DNA from: Phycisphaeraceae bacterium
Lineage (GTDB): Bacteria; Planctomycetota; Phycisphaerae; Phycisphaerales; UBA1924
NCBI GenBank assembly: GCA_026126345.1
Contig: JAHCJH010000007.1
Coordinates: forward strand, 1 to 48,866
DNA: 48,866 bases
Reading direction: 5' to 3'
Position numbers and translations under genes: made by a program. Below are positions 8,031 through 16,711 of this stretch, in pieces (position 1 is the first letter of the stretch; every line of letters starts with the position of its first letter). The notes under the pieces were generated by a model. It did no database searches. It saw only the letters and a program-made list of their open reading frames with translations, and had not been told where the DNA came from.

Positions 8031-9260
8031 ATGGGCATTGAACCCCGCTTGCTCCGACACCATACTGCTGAACACCCCGTGCCAAGCCCGCCCGCCATGC
8101 CGCCGATGCCCCCGAGCGCCCCAGCGCCAGGTAAACCCCCACTGATCTGGAACTCGAACTCCCCACAATCGGGTGGCTGGCTTGACGTGGCGCTCGCAGC
8201 GCTTCGCGATGGTCGCCTCGTCGCCATGCCGACCGAGACGGTCTACGGCCTCACCGCCATGGCCACTTCGGCCGCCGGGGTGAGTCGCCTGCGGGCGGCC
8301 AGGGACGCCCTTGCCCGGTCGCCGGTGGCCGGCCCCTCGGCGTGGCACGCCCCCGGCACCGAAGCGCTGCTCGACTCGGTCAAGCCGGCGTCGGCCTCGG
8401 TCCGCCGGATCATCCGTCGTCTGACGCCCGGGCCGGTGACGCTGGCGCTGGAGCTCGAACGCCGGCACCTGGAGCAACTGCTCGTTTCGCTGGGCGTGCC
8501 GGCGGGCGTGATCGACGACGGCGCGGCGGTGATCGTCCGAGTGCCGGATCACCCGATCGCCCGAGCGCTTTCCGATGGCACGGCGCCGGCGCCGCTGGTT
8601 GCCGAGGCGATCCCCGCCGGCGGCGGCCCGGCGGCCGACAGCGCCGAGGCGGCGCGCGCCCTGGCGGAGGCCGGAGTGGAAGCCGCGGGCGTCGTGGAGT
8701 CGGCGACGCCGACACAGGGCCGACCGTCGGCGCTGGTGCGTGTGACGACGAGCGGGGCGTTCACGGTGGTACGCGAAGGTGTGTACGACCGGGCGTTCAT
8801 CCAGCGGCGGGTGGATCGGGCCGTGCTGTTCGTGTGCACCGGCAACACGTGCCGGAGCCCGATGGCCCAGGGGATCGCTCTCGGCCTGCTGGGCCCGCAG
8901 CGCGAGGGAACGGTTCGAACCACCGTGCGATCGGCGGGGCTGGGCGCGATGGGGGGAGAGCCGATCACGCCCGCCGCGGCCGCGGCGCTGCGTGAACTGG
9001 GGTACGACGCGGCGCCCGGCGGGTCGCGCGGGCTGTCGCGTGAGAGCGTGGAGCAGGCCGACGCGGTGTTCGTGATGACGCGGTCGCACCTGCGCGGGGT
9101 GCTGGACCTGGCGCCCGGGGCGCGGGACCGGGTGTTCCTGCTGGACCCGCGGGGCGAGGACATCCCCGACCCCATCGGCCAGCCCCCGGCCCAATACAGT
9201 TCGGTGGCGTCGCGGATGAAGTCCATGATCGAGCGCCGCCTCAAGGAGCTGGACACGTGA
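8031..9260 (+). CDS. YrdC/Sua5-like domain fused to a low-molecular-weight (arginine-)phosphatase
   Basis: The 409-residue product joins two domains. Residues about 50-255 match Sua5/YrdC (threonylcarbamoyl-AMP synthase): AMPTETVYGLTAMA, LTPGPVTLALEL, VIVRVPDHPIARAL and a final TLREG-like phrase FTVVREGVYD. The KxR nucleotide motif after the first strand is not visible (RLRAARDALARSP in its place), so catalysis is uncertain. Residues about 262-409 are a low-MW protein phosphatase with P-loop VCTGNTCRSP (nucleophile Cys about 269) and the general-acid loop IPDPIG (Asp about 380). The Thr in NTCRS corresponds to the residue that makes Bacillus YwlE an arginine phosphatase, where tyrosine phosphatases often have Ile. 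The stop overlaps rpiB (GTGA). In Bacillus ywlC, ywlE and ywlF (rpiB) occur in the same order. The start is uncertain because no Shine-Dalgarno is seen; ATG 8097 is an alternative. Confidence 0.87.
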   Translation: MGIEPRLLRHHTAEHPVPSPPAMPPMPPSAPAPGKPPLIWNSNSPQSGGWLDVALAALRDGRLVAMPTETVYGLTAMATSAAGVSRLRAARDALARSPVAGPSAWHAPGTEALLDSVKPASASVRRIIRRLTPGPVTLALELERRHLEQLLVSLGVPAGVIDDGAAVIVRVPDHPIARALSDGTAPAPLVAEAIPAGGGPAADSAEAARALAEAGVEAAGVVESATPTQGRPSALVRVTTSGAFTVVREGVYDRAFIQRRVDRAVLFVCTGNTCRSPMAQGIALGLLGPQREGTVRTTVRSAGLGAMGGEPITPAAAAALRELGYDAAPGGSRGLSRESVEQADAVFVMTRSHLRGVLDLAPGARDRVFLLDPRGEDIPDPIGQPPAQYSSVASRMKSMIERRLKELDT

Positions 9261-9718
9261 AGATCGCCGTCGGAGCCGATCACCGGGGCGCCGCCAGCGC
9301 CAGACAGGTCGTCGAGCGCCTGCGGGCCATGGGCCACGAGGTGGACGTGCTCTCGGCGCTCACCGGCGACACCTGCGACTACCCCATCCCCGCCTTCGCC
9401 GTGGGGCACGCCGTCGCCGACGGCCGGGCCGATCGGGGCGTGCTGATCTGCGGCACGGGCATCGGCATGTGCATCGCGGCCAACAAGGTCAAGGGCGTTC
9501 GGGCGGCGCTGGCCCACGACGAACTGACGGCGGAGATCAGCCGCACGCACAACGACGCCAACATCCTGTGCCTGTCGGCCGACCTGCTGGGCCAGCGGCT
9601 GATCGAGAAGATCACCGAGGTGTGGCTTGGCACGCCCTTCCAGGGCGGGCGGCACGCGCGCCGGCTGACGGAGATCCAGGCGATCGAGCAGGGTCGCGAC
9701 CCCGCGCTGGGGGCCTGA
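9257..9718 (+). CDS. rpiB: Ribose-5-phosphate isomerase B (RpiB/LacAB family)
   Basis: RpiB interconverts ribose 5-phosphate and ribulose 5-phosphate in the pentose phosphate pathway. The 153-residue product is full length. It has KIAVGADHRGA at the N-terminus (Asp/His of the ring-opening site), DYPIPAFAVG in the middle and VLICGTGIGMCIAANKVKGVRAAL, which holds the catalytic base Cys 65. RTHNDANILCLSADLLG and a C-terminal helix with Arg residues for the phosphate follow. LacA/B or other sugar-phosphate isomerases are close relatives, but the Cys base and context favour RpiB. The GTG start lies in the stop of the phosphatase fusion gene, so the two are probably translated together. It ends 12 nt from the convergent PQQ-repeat gene. 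Confidence 0.94.
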   Translation: MKIAVGADHRGAASARQVVERLRAMGHEVDVLSALTGDTCDYPIPAFAVGHAVADGRADRGVLICGTGIGMCIAANKVKGVRAALAHDELTAEISRTHNDANILCLSADLLGQRLIEKITEVWLGTPFQGGRHARRLTEIQAIEQGRDPALGA

Positions 9719-9730
9719 GCCCGCCGCCCG

Positions 9731-12700
9731 TCAGGGCGCGGGGGCCACGTACACCGCCGTGTGGCGCCCGGCGCTGATGAGCAGCCGCCCGTCGAGCAGG
9801 CCGACGCGGCTCGGCACGGCGCCGAGTTGCACGGTGGTCGAGGTCTTGAGCACGCCCGAGGGGCCCAGCGTGTAGACGGTGAACAGCGACTGGCCGTCGG
9901 CGTCGCGCACGGCGGTTCCGGCCATGGAGATCGTGACAAAGCCAGCGTCGCTGGGTGCCGGCGGCACCAGGTTGTCGGTCGCGCCGATGGCGTCGGTGCC
10001 GCGGAGCTCGCCCCTTGCGTCGAACACCACCACGCCCTGCGGCGAACGGAAGGCGATACCGCCTTCGGCGGTCGCGGCGCCGTAGACGTGGGACGAGGTG
10101 TCGAACCGTCCGCGGGTGTCGAGCGAAGCGGCGCCCACCACGCCGCTGGCGACCGAGACCTGCCAGAGGGTGCGGTCTTCGCCGAGCACCAGGAGCCGGT
10201 CGCCGACGACCCAGGCGTCGATGGTCGTCGCCGCGGACCCCTGGCCGATCTTCCAGTTGAGCGCCCCTGTCTCGAGGTCGAACGAGGCGACGGCCGACTG
10301 CACGCCGGCCACGAGGTCGCCGGCGTCGGTGAGGCGCAGCCACCGCACCGGGCCGCCGGGGCTGTCGATCTGCCGCATTTCGCGCCCGCTGCGTGCATCG
10401 ACGGCGGCCAGCGCGGGCGTTGATTCGACGACCGCGCCGCCCGGTCCGCGGCGCTCGCGGTCGCCCGCGACGACCAGCACGCTGGCGATGAGGTCGCAGT
10501 CGGCGATGCGCGTGAGCGGGAGCAGCCCGGCCCAGAGCACCGCGCCGGTGTCGGCGTCGAGGATCACCGCGCGCCCGGTGCGTTCGACCAGCGCCAGCGT
10601 GCGCTCGTCGGCCGTGGCGAGCAACTCGCCCACCGAGCGCACGCCGTCGAGCGGCGTGCGCATGCGGTCGTTGGGGTTGGGCGCCGTCGCCGGCCCGCCG
10701 GGCGGGAAGTAGCCGTTGAACGGTTCGCTGCGGAAGACGACGGCCCGTGACGCGGCGTCGACGCGGGTGATCACGCCGCCGGCCGGCGTGGCCCAGAAGA
10801 AGTACGCGCTGGTGCGGTCGGTCTTGACCAGCGCCACGGGGTCCTTGGGAGCATCGCTGGTCCAGAGCGGCGCCAGCGGCGCGCCGGGCTCCTGAACGCC
10901 CCACAGCGCGACGCGGCCGTCTTCGGCCTGCATCACCACGAACGGCGGGGCGACCGGCGACGTGGGCCGGATCTCCGGCTCCATGAGCGTCCAGCTGGTG
11001 ACGAGCTGCGCGCCGGCCGCGGCGGGCGCCCCGGCGCTGGGCCAGCGCCGCTGGGCCAGCAGTTCGGCGCCGACCTCGCTGCGGAGGCGCGTGAGGTCGG
11101 CGGGGCGGCCGTCGATCGTCAGCGTGGCCGACGGGAACCGCGCGCCGAATCGCTGCAGCACCGTGCCGGCGGCCACCAGCAACCCGCGCTGCTTGAGGTT
11201 CGTCACCAGGCGACCGGCCAACTCGCCCACCACGGCGGGCGACGCGTCGGGCATGCCCTCGGCGCGCTGCAGCCCCACTTCCAGCGCCCTGGCCTCGGCC
11301 CGGGCGCGACCGCCGTCGCGGTAGGCCGCGGCGATTCGGATCCACATCGCGGGCGTTGACCGGGCCACGGGGTAGCGGTGGGCGATGAGCTCCATGGCGT
11401 CGGCGCCGGCGGCCGGCGGGAGCTGGGCCATGGCGGCTTCGGCCTCGGCGTCGAAGGCGCCGTACGCGCCGCGTCCGGCCGTCGCGACGACCTGTTCGAG
11501 CCGGCGCGTGGCCTCGTCGGCGGCGCGCACCAGGCCCCGGCCCGAATTCCAACTGGCCGACGCCAGACGCCGGTCGGCGAGCACCTGCTGGAACGAAGCG
11601 GCGGCCTGGGCCGACTGGCCGCTGTCGGCCTGGGCACGCCCTGCCAGCAGGAGCTGGGCCGCCGACTCTTCGGGGCGGCGGGCCAGCGGCCCGAGCCGAT
11701 CGATCAGGTCACGGGCGGAGGCGGCGTCGAGCGCCGGGGCCGCGTGCTCGGCGGGTCCGGGCCCGGCGGGTGCCGACCCCAGCGCGGTCTCGACCATGGA
11801 CGCGACGGCGTCGAACAGCCGCCGGCGCTGGACCTCGGCGCGGTCAGGATCGGCGGCGCGGCCGATCGCGCCAGCGGCGGCATCGACCGCGAAGAGCAGG
11901 CGCGCCGCCTTGCCGGCGCGGTACGACAGTTCGGCCAGGATGACGGCCGGCGTCGGGTCGTCGGGCGACTGGCCGACGCGCTGGGTGAGGATGGCGTCGG
12001 CCTTGTCCCACGACAGGTACGAGTGCAGGCGGGCGTCGTCGGCGACGATCAACTGGTCGTCGCAGGCCATCGGGTTGCCCGAGGTATCGAGATCGATCGT
12101 GCGGGCGAACTCCGTCGGGCTGGCGCTGTCGATCACCAGCAGGCCGGAGGTGACGGGCGCCAGCAGGCGATCGCCGGCGACGGCCACGCGCCCGCGCAGC
12201 CCCGGGGCCGGCACGACCGGGGAGAGCCGCACCGGGCGCTGCGCCCAGGGGCCGTCAGCCTCGAAGGGGACGGTCGCCACGCGGTTCTCGCTCACGCAGG
12301 CGAGCAGCGGCCCGACGGTCAGCAGGTACGCCGGCCCGGCCAGGCGGTCGGCGGGGATCAGGCCGTCGAGCCGGCCGGTGGCCCGATCCAGACGCGCCAC
12401 GCCCGAACGGTCCGGCGCGACGGTGTAGAGCCACGGCCCGCGCAGCACCGGCAGGCTCATCTGCCAGGAGTTGCTCACCGCCGTGGTGTCCGTCGGCTCG
12501 GACCCGAACCGGCGCACCCAACGCGGCCTGCCGCTCTGGGCCTCGTAGGCCGCGACCAACCCCAGCCGGTCGGTGCGGTACACCACGCCGTCGTCGAGCG
12601 CGCCGCCGTCGGCCACCTGGGGCTGGCGGTAGAACGGCAGCGACCCGGCGCTGCCCACGAGACTCAGCCAGCGCACCGAGCCGGTTTCCACGTCCAGGCC

Positions 12701-13990
12701 CAGCAGGTACAGGGCCGTCAGCCGGCGATCGGGCTGCCACTTGCGGCAGCCCACCACCGCCGTGCGCCCGTCGATGAGCACCGGCCCGCGCACGTGGGTG
12801 CGCACCAACGCGGCGTCGAGCGTCTGCACCGTGCGCGTCCAGCGCACCGCGCCGCTGGCGGCGTCGATGGCGATGAGCAACTCCTGCCCTTCGCCGGCGC
12901 CCGGCGGCTCAAGGCCGATGCAGGCGATCACCGTGCCGCCGCGCACCGAGACCGAGGCGATGTCCTCGAGCGACCCCTGGCTGGCGCGGCGCATGCCCCG
13001 GTTGGCCGCGGCTTCACGGTCCCACGGATCGGTGTCGATGCCGGCGGCGGCGATGGCGTCGACCTTCCAGCGGGGCTCGAGGGTGAACCGGTTGAACGCG
13101 GAGACGAACCGGTCGCCGACGACGTAGAGGCTGTCGCCGGCGACGGCCGGGAAGGCGCGGAGCTCGCGCCCGAACTGCGGGAGGGTCTCGGGGTTGACGT
13201 TGGGCGCAAAGCGGGCCGCCTCCACCGGCACCTCCTCGCCGTACGGCGCCGACCAGAGCGGCCGCGCCACGACGCCGGCGGGATCGATCGGACCGGAAGG
13301 GGCCAGCGCGCTCCGGGCGGGGTTCAGCACCGCCGGCGGCAGCGGCGCGGGTGACAGGTCGGCGTCGCCGAGGCCGGCGCCCGCGGCCCAGCGCCGCGCC
13401 AGGTCGGTCGCGGTGTCGCGGTGGGCGTAGCGGGCAATCTCGCAGGCCAGCTCCGCGGCGCGCCGGGCGTTGTCGCCGGCGCGGTCGGGGTGGCGGTCGA
13501 GCTGGTCGAGCGTCATCACGGCGGCGCCGAATGAACCTTCCTGGAAGTGCTGCTGGGCCAGGCGCAGCGCCGCCTCGAAGCCGTCGGCGGTGAACAGGCT
13601 GGTTCGCTCGGCGTCGGCGTGACGGCCGGAGCGCACCAGATCGCGAGCCACCGGCCCCTGAGCCTCGCGGTAGCGTGCCAGCAGCGCCCGGTCCGACAGC
13701 AGGGCCTCGTGCACGCGCTGGCGCACGGGCACGTAGAGCGCGCCGTCGTCGGGCGAGGCGACCAGAGCGTCGGCGTTTTCGTCGAGCAGCCGCTGCAGCA
13801 GCCGTACGGCCTGCTCGATATTGCCGGACTTGAGATGGTCCTGCACCCGCGCCAGCGTCTCGGCGGCGGCCGGTGAATCGTTGACGAACACCGGGTTCTC
13901 GGGCTGGCCCGCGGGCTGGGCCGGGGCGCCCGCCGGCGCCGCGCCGAGCAGGCTCACCAACACCACCAACGCCGACGCTGGGCGGAACAT
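9731..13990 (-). CDS. Large secreted PQQ-like beta-propeller protein with central TPR-like region
   Basis: This 1419-residue protein has a signal peptide (ALVVLVSLLGAAPAGAPAQ, cleavage near 25). Residues about 40-220 are helical and TPR-like (NIEQAVRLLQRLLDENADAL, EGSFGAAVMTLDQLD). A first propeller spans about 260-660 with PQQ-type strands such as LIAIDAASGAVRWTR and LGLDVETGSVRWLS. A second helical block (700-960) has SGQSAQAAASFQQVLADR. A second propeller (1000-1419) has AVILDADTGAVLWAG and SFDLETGALNWKIG. Such proteins are usually periplasmic or surface scaffolds; no PQQ-dehydrogenase catalytic residues were identified. The frame is open upstream for 500 codons, but GGAG 6 nt before ATG 13990 and the signal peptide set the start. 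Confidence 0.88.
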   Translation of the reverse strand: MFRPASALVVLVSLLGAAPAGAPAQPAGQPENPVFVNDSPAAAETLARVQDHLKSGNIEQAVRLLQRLLDENADALVASPDDGALYVPVRQRVHEALLSDRALLARYREAQGPVARDLVRSGRHADAERTSLFTADGFEAALRLAQQHFQEGSFGAAVMTLDQLDRHPDRAGDNARRAAELACEIARYAHRDTATDLARRWAAGAGLGDADLSPAPLPPAVLNPARSALAPSGPIDPAGVVARPLWSAPYGEEVPVEAARFAPNVNPETLPQFGRELRAFPAVAGDSLYVVGDRFVSAFNRFTLEPRWKVDAIAAAGIDTDPWDREAAANRGMRRASQGSLEDIASVSVRGGTVIACIGLEPPGAGEGQELLIAIDAASGAVRWTRTVQTLDAALVRTHVRGPVLIDGRTAVVGCRKWQPDRRLTALYLLGLDVETGSVRWLSLVGSAGSLPFYRQPQVADGGALDDGVVYRTDRLGLVAAYEAQSGRPRWVRRFGSEPTDTTAVSNSWQMSLPVLRGPWLYTVAPDRSGVARLDRATGRLDGLIPADRLAGPAYLLTVGPLLACVSENRVATVPFEADGPWAQRPVRLSPVVPAPGLRGRVAVAGDRLLAPVTSGLLVIDSASPTEFARTIDLDTSGNPMACDDQLIVADDARLHSYLSWDKADAILTQRVGQSPDDPTPAVILAELSYRAGKAARLLFAVDAAAGAIGRAADPDRAEVQRRRLFDAVASMVETALGSAPAGPGPAEHAAPALDAASARDLIDRLGPLARRPEESAAQLLLAGRAQADSGQSAQAAASFQQVLADRRLASASWNSGRGLVRAADEATRRLEQVVATAGRGAYGAFDAEAEAAMAQLPPAAGADAMELIAHRYPVARSTPAMWIRIAAAYRDGGRARAEARALEVGLQRAEGMPDASPAVVGELAGRLVTNLKQRGLLVAAGTVLQRFGARFPSATLTIDGRPADLTRLRSEVGAELLAQRRWPSAGAPAAAGAQLVTSWTLMEPEIRPTSPVAPPFVVMQAEDGRVALWGVQEPGAPLAPLWTSDAPKDPVALVKTDRTSAYFFWATPAGGVITRVDAASRAVVFRSEPFNGYFPPGGPATAPNPNDRMRTPLDGVRSVGELLATADERTLALVERTGRAVILDADTGAVLWAGLLPLTRIADCDLIASVLVVAGDRERRGPGGAVVESTPALAAVDARSGREMRQIDSPGGPVRWLRLTDAGDLVAGVQSAVASFDLETGALNWKIGQGSAATTIDAWVVGDRLLVLGEDRTLWQVSVASGVVGAASLDTRGRFDTSSHVYGAATAEGGIAFRSPQGVVVFDARGELRGTDAIGATDNLVPPAPSDAGFVTISMAGTAVRDADGQSLFTVYTLGPSGVLKTSTTVQLGAVPSRVGLLDGRLLISAGRHTAVYVAPAP

Positions 13991-14155
13991 CAGCGACTCC
14001 GGGCCCCCGCGGGGGCGGGCGGGAGAACTGGCACGGCCCGAGAACGGCACGGTCCTCCTCATCGGAGTGTACGAACCGGGCCCACGCGGGGTTGCCGCGG
14101 CGCGCTTCAGCGCCCCGCCGAAAGAGCCGAATCGACCTTTCGACCGGGAGGCTTG

Positions 14156-14605
14156 ATGCGGTCCGTCGGGTTCACAAGTTCGTCGGGGGCCGAATTCGGC
14201 GCCGCCGAGGCGCCCGGCGATCCGCGTCTCCGCCGCCGGGCCCTGCGCGTATTCCTGGCCGTCGCGTTCATCGCCACCATCAGCGTGGCGGACCTGTACC
14301 TGACCCTGCTCTACGCGCGGTCCATCGGCTTCAGCGAGGGCAACCCGCTGGCACGCTGGGTCATGCAGATGGGCTGCCCCTGGCTGCTGAGCATCTGGAA
14401 GATCGCCCTGGTGGCCGTGACGTGCGGCATCTTCATCTACTGCCGGCACAAACGCTCCGGTGAGCTCGGTGCGTGGCTCGGCGCCGCGGTGATGATCTGG
14501 CTGGCGCTGCAATGGTCGCAGTACGCCGCCGCGGCCCCGGCGCTGACGCCGGTGCTGCACGAAGTGGCCCAGTGGAACCCGACCTGGGTCCAGATGAACC
14601 CCTGA
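14156..14605 (+). CDS. Small integral membrane protein, DUF5658-like
   Basis: The 149-residue product has hydrophobic segments at about 28-50 (VFLAVAFIATISVADLYLTLL), 78-100 (LLSIWKIALVAVTCGIFIYC) and 103-122 (LGAWLGAAVMIWLAL). Between the first two lies GFSEGNPLARWVMQMG, the E-x-NP loop typical of DUF5658-type membrane proteins (family D...T...G..E.NP). Function is unknown. GGGAGG at 14146-14151 with 4 nt spacing selects ATG 14156; a TTG one codon upstream is the only other option. It is divergent from the PQQ-repeat gene across 165 nt and followed 48 nt later by the lipoprotein gene. Confidence 0.8.
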   Translation: MRSVGFTSSSGAEFGAAEAPGDPRLRRRALRVFLAVAFIATISVADLYLTLLYARSIGFSEGNPLARWVMQMGCPWLLSIWKIALVAVTCGIFIYCRHKRSGELGAWLGAAVMIWLALQWSQYAAAAPALTPVLHEVAQWNPTWVQMNP

Positions 14606-14653
14606 CCGGCGACCGGCCGGACGCCGGGGCCGACCGACGGTACGCTCTGGGCG

Positions 14654-15511
14654 ATGAACCGCCCGACGATCGCCGTGACCGGACCGCTGTGCGCCCTGTG
14701 CCTGGCCTTGCCGGGCTGCGTGAACGATCCCTCGATCCGCGTGAGCCGGATCGTCATGGGCGAGCGATCGGCCGAGGCGGTCGTGGTGAACTTCCACCTG
14801 GCGGCGGACAACCCCAACGACGAGATCTTCCCGGCGCGCCTGGCGCGTTACACCGTCAGCGTCAACGGGCGGCAGGTCTTCAGCGGCGAGCGCTCGCCGG
14901 AGATCGCGCTGCGCAACGATGCCGAGCAGGAGTTCCGCCTGCCGGCGACGATCAGCCTGGCCGACGGCCCGCTGTCGGGCCGCCAGCCGTACGCCATCTC
15001 CGGTTCGTTGCAGTACACGACGCCCGGCCAGCTCGCCGAGGTGCTGTTCGATACGGGGGTCCGCCGGCCCAGCGTTTCGTTCGCGTCGTCCGGGACGATC
15101 GATTTCGACGCCGCCACCGGCCAGGTGGCGGCGGATATCCCGGCGGCGCCGGCACGCGTGCGCCCAGCCAAGGCCGAGCCCGCGCCGGCGCCGGAGCCCG
15201 ACCCGACGCCTCCGCCCCCGCGCCCCCGCCGCGCGATCCACGCCTATCAGCCGGCCGCGGCGCCTCCGCCCCCACCTCCGCCGCAACCTGCGCCCCCGAA
15301 GCCGACCCAGCCCGAGCCGAGGCCGCAGCCGGGCACACCGATGCAGCCGGCAACACCCGCGCCGACTCCGCCGCCCGCGCCACCGCCGAGCGCACAGCCT
15401 CCCGCGCCCGCCCCCGCAACTCCCCCCGCCCCTCCCGCGCCCCCGCCACGCGAAGGGTTCGTGCCCGGCAAGCCGATCCAGCCCAAGCCCAAAGACCCGC
15501 CCAAGCCTTGA
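14654..15511 (+). CDS. Lipoprotein with LEA-14/WHy-like domain and long proline-rich tail
   Basis: The 285-residue product has a lipoprotein signal (PLCALCLALPGC, lipid on Cys 22). Residues about 26-155 form a beta-rich domain: VSRIVMGERSAEAVVVNFHL, ADNPNDEIFPARLARYTVSV, NGRQVFSGER, and a late beta strand AISGSLQYTTPG. The NPN(D)..P...L.Y.v.vnG..v..G pattern is that of LEA-14/WHy-type proteins. From about 165 to the end it is mostly Pro, Ala, Gln and Lys, a low-complexity linker that could reach through the periplasm or bind peptidoglycan. Function is unknown. It follows the DUF5658-like gene and ends 21 nt from the convergent Nif3-like gene. Confidence 0.78.
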   Translation: MNRPTIAVTGPLCALCLALPGCVNDPSIRVSRIVMGERSAEAVVVNFHLAADNPNDEIFPARLARYTVSVNGRQVFSGERSPEIALRNDAEQEFRLPATISLADGPLSGRQPYAISGSLQYTTPGQLAEVLFDTGVRRPSVSFASSGTIDFDAATGQVAADIPAAPARVRPAKAEPAPAPEPDPTPPPPRPRRAIHAYQPAAAPPPPPPPQPAPPKPTQPEPRPQPGTPMQPATPAPTPPPAPPPSAQPPAPAPATPPAPPAPPPREGFVPGKPIQPKPKDPPKP

Positions 15512-15532
15512 CGATTGCTCTGGCCGCGTCAC

Positions 15533-16672
15533 TCAGCCGACGACGATCGGGTCCCGGTCGGCGCGGCTCACCTGCACGCTGACGCCGGGCACCGCGCGCG
15601 CGAGCCGGTCGGCCAGCACGGGCAGGTACGGCCGCTCGGTGGCGGTGTGGCCAGCGCAGATGATGCTCAACCCCGCGCCCGCCGCGGCCAGCACATCGTG
15701 GTGCTTCATCTCGCCGGTTACGAACAGCTCGCACCCGTCGCGCTGCGCATCGACCCACAAGCCGCCGCCGGAACCCGGGCACACGCCGATGCACGACACG
15801 GCCTCGCGCCCCGCCGCGGCCACCTGCACGTAGGGCACGCCCAGAGCGGCCTTGAGCCGAGCGACCAAGGCGGCGATGGGGACCGGGTGGTCGAGCACGA
15901 GCCGGCGGCCGGCGCCGGTCGATCGTTCGGGGCGCGGGAGCAACTCGTACACGTCGATCGCCGGCTCTTCGTACGGATGGAACTGACGGAGCGTGGCCAG
16001 CGCCAGCGAGAGCGCCGCCCGGGAGCAGACCATTTCCAGCCGCAGTTCGTGGGCCGACTCCAACCGCCCGGCCTGGCCGACCGACGGGCGCGAACCAGCG
16101 CCGCCCAGGAACGTGCCGGTGCCCGCGGCCGCGAATGAGCAGACCTCGTACCGGCCGATGATGCCCGCGCCGGCCGACGCGAGCGCCTTGCGGATCGTGT
16201 CTGCCTGATCGGGGGGCACGAAGGTGACGATCTTCAGTTCCTCGGTCGCCCGGCGGAGACCGGCCGGGCGCAGGGCGCGCCGGTCGGCGCCGCGCGGCTT
16301 GCCCGGTTCGAGCACCGCGTCGGCCAGCCAGTCGCCCAGGGCTCCGGGGGCGTTGTCGAGGGCCGTGTGCGGGCAATAGACGGCCATGCCCGCGCGGGCC
16401 GCGCCCAGCAGCACGCGTCCCCGCCACTGCTCACCGGTCAGTCGCCGGATGGGGTCGAAGATCGGCGGGTGGTAGGCGACGACAGCGCCGGCGTTCATCG
16501 CCCGGGCTTCGTCGAGCACCGGCTCGGTCAGATCGATCGTCAGCAGCACCGGGCCCTTCAGGGGGTCCGACGGTGCGCCCAGCAACAGGCCGACGTTGTC
16601 CCACGATTCGGCCAGCGCGACCGGCGCGATCGATTCCATGGCCTGCACGAGCGATTGGACACTGATGCTCAT
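15533..16672 (-). CDS. Nif3-like dinuclear metal center hexameric protein (GTP cyclohydrolase I type 2 family)
   Basis: The 379-residue protein is a Nif3/YbgI/YqfO homologue. SWDNVGLLLG opens the fold, followed by LLTIDLTEPVLDEA and AVVAYHPPIFDPIRRL (metal-binding His). VYCPHTALDN brings a further His, and near the C-terminus are CGELFVTGEMKHHDVLAA-type residues and CAGHTATERPYLP with metal-binding His and Glu. The central insertion (residues about 135-255: EELKIVTFVPPDQADTIRKA, RYEVCSFAAAGTGTFLGGAG, FHPYEEPAIDVYEL) is the CutA1-like domain of the longer YqfO type. The function of the family is unsettled. The ATG at 16672 starts at SWDN-proximal length; longer frames upstream lie over ispE. 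It is divergent from ispE across 39 nt. Confidence 0.92.
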   Translation of the reverse strand: MSISVQSLVQAMESIAPVALAESWDNVGLLLGAPSDPLKGPVLLTIDLTEPVLDEARAMNAGAVVAYHPPIFDPIRRLTGEQWRGRVLLGAARAGMAVYCPHTALDNAPGALGDWLADAVLEPGKPRGADRRALRPAGLRRATEELKIVTFVPPDQADTIRKALASAGAGIIGRYEVCSFAAAGTGTFLGGAGSRPSVGQAGRLESAHELRLEMVCSRAALSLALATLRQFHPYEEPAIDVYELLPRPERSTGAGRRLVLDHPVPIAALVARLKAALGVPYVQVAAAGREAVSCIGVCPGSGGGLWVDAQRDGCELFVTGEMKHHDVLAAAGAGLSIICAGHTATERPYLPVLADRLARAVPGVSVQVSRADRDPIVVG

Positions 16673-16711
16673 CGACGCCTCCGGCCGGACGCCCGGCAGT
16701 ACCATCGCCCC

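Noticed and set aside
8905..8935. tRNA T-loop-like GGTTCGAACC inside the phosphatase gene
   Set aside because: No acceptor or anticodon stems around it and it lies in a conserved coding sequence.
13991..15532. N-terminal extension of the PQQ-repeat frame by over 500 codons
   Set aside because: It has no signal peptide and is antisense to two recognisable genes; a signal peptide and Shine-Dalgarno place the start at 13990.
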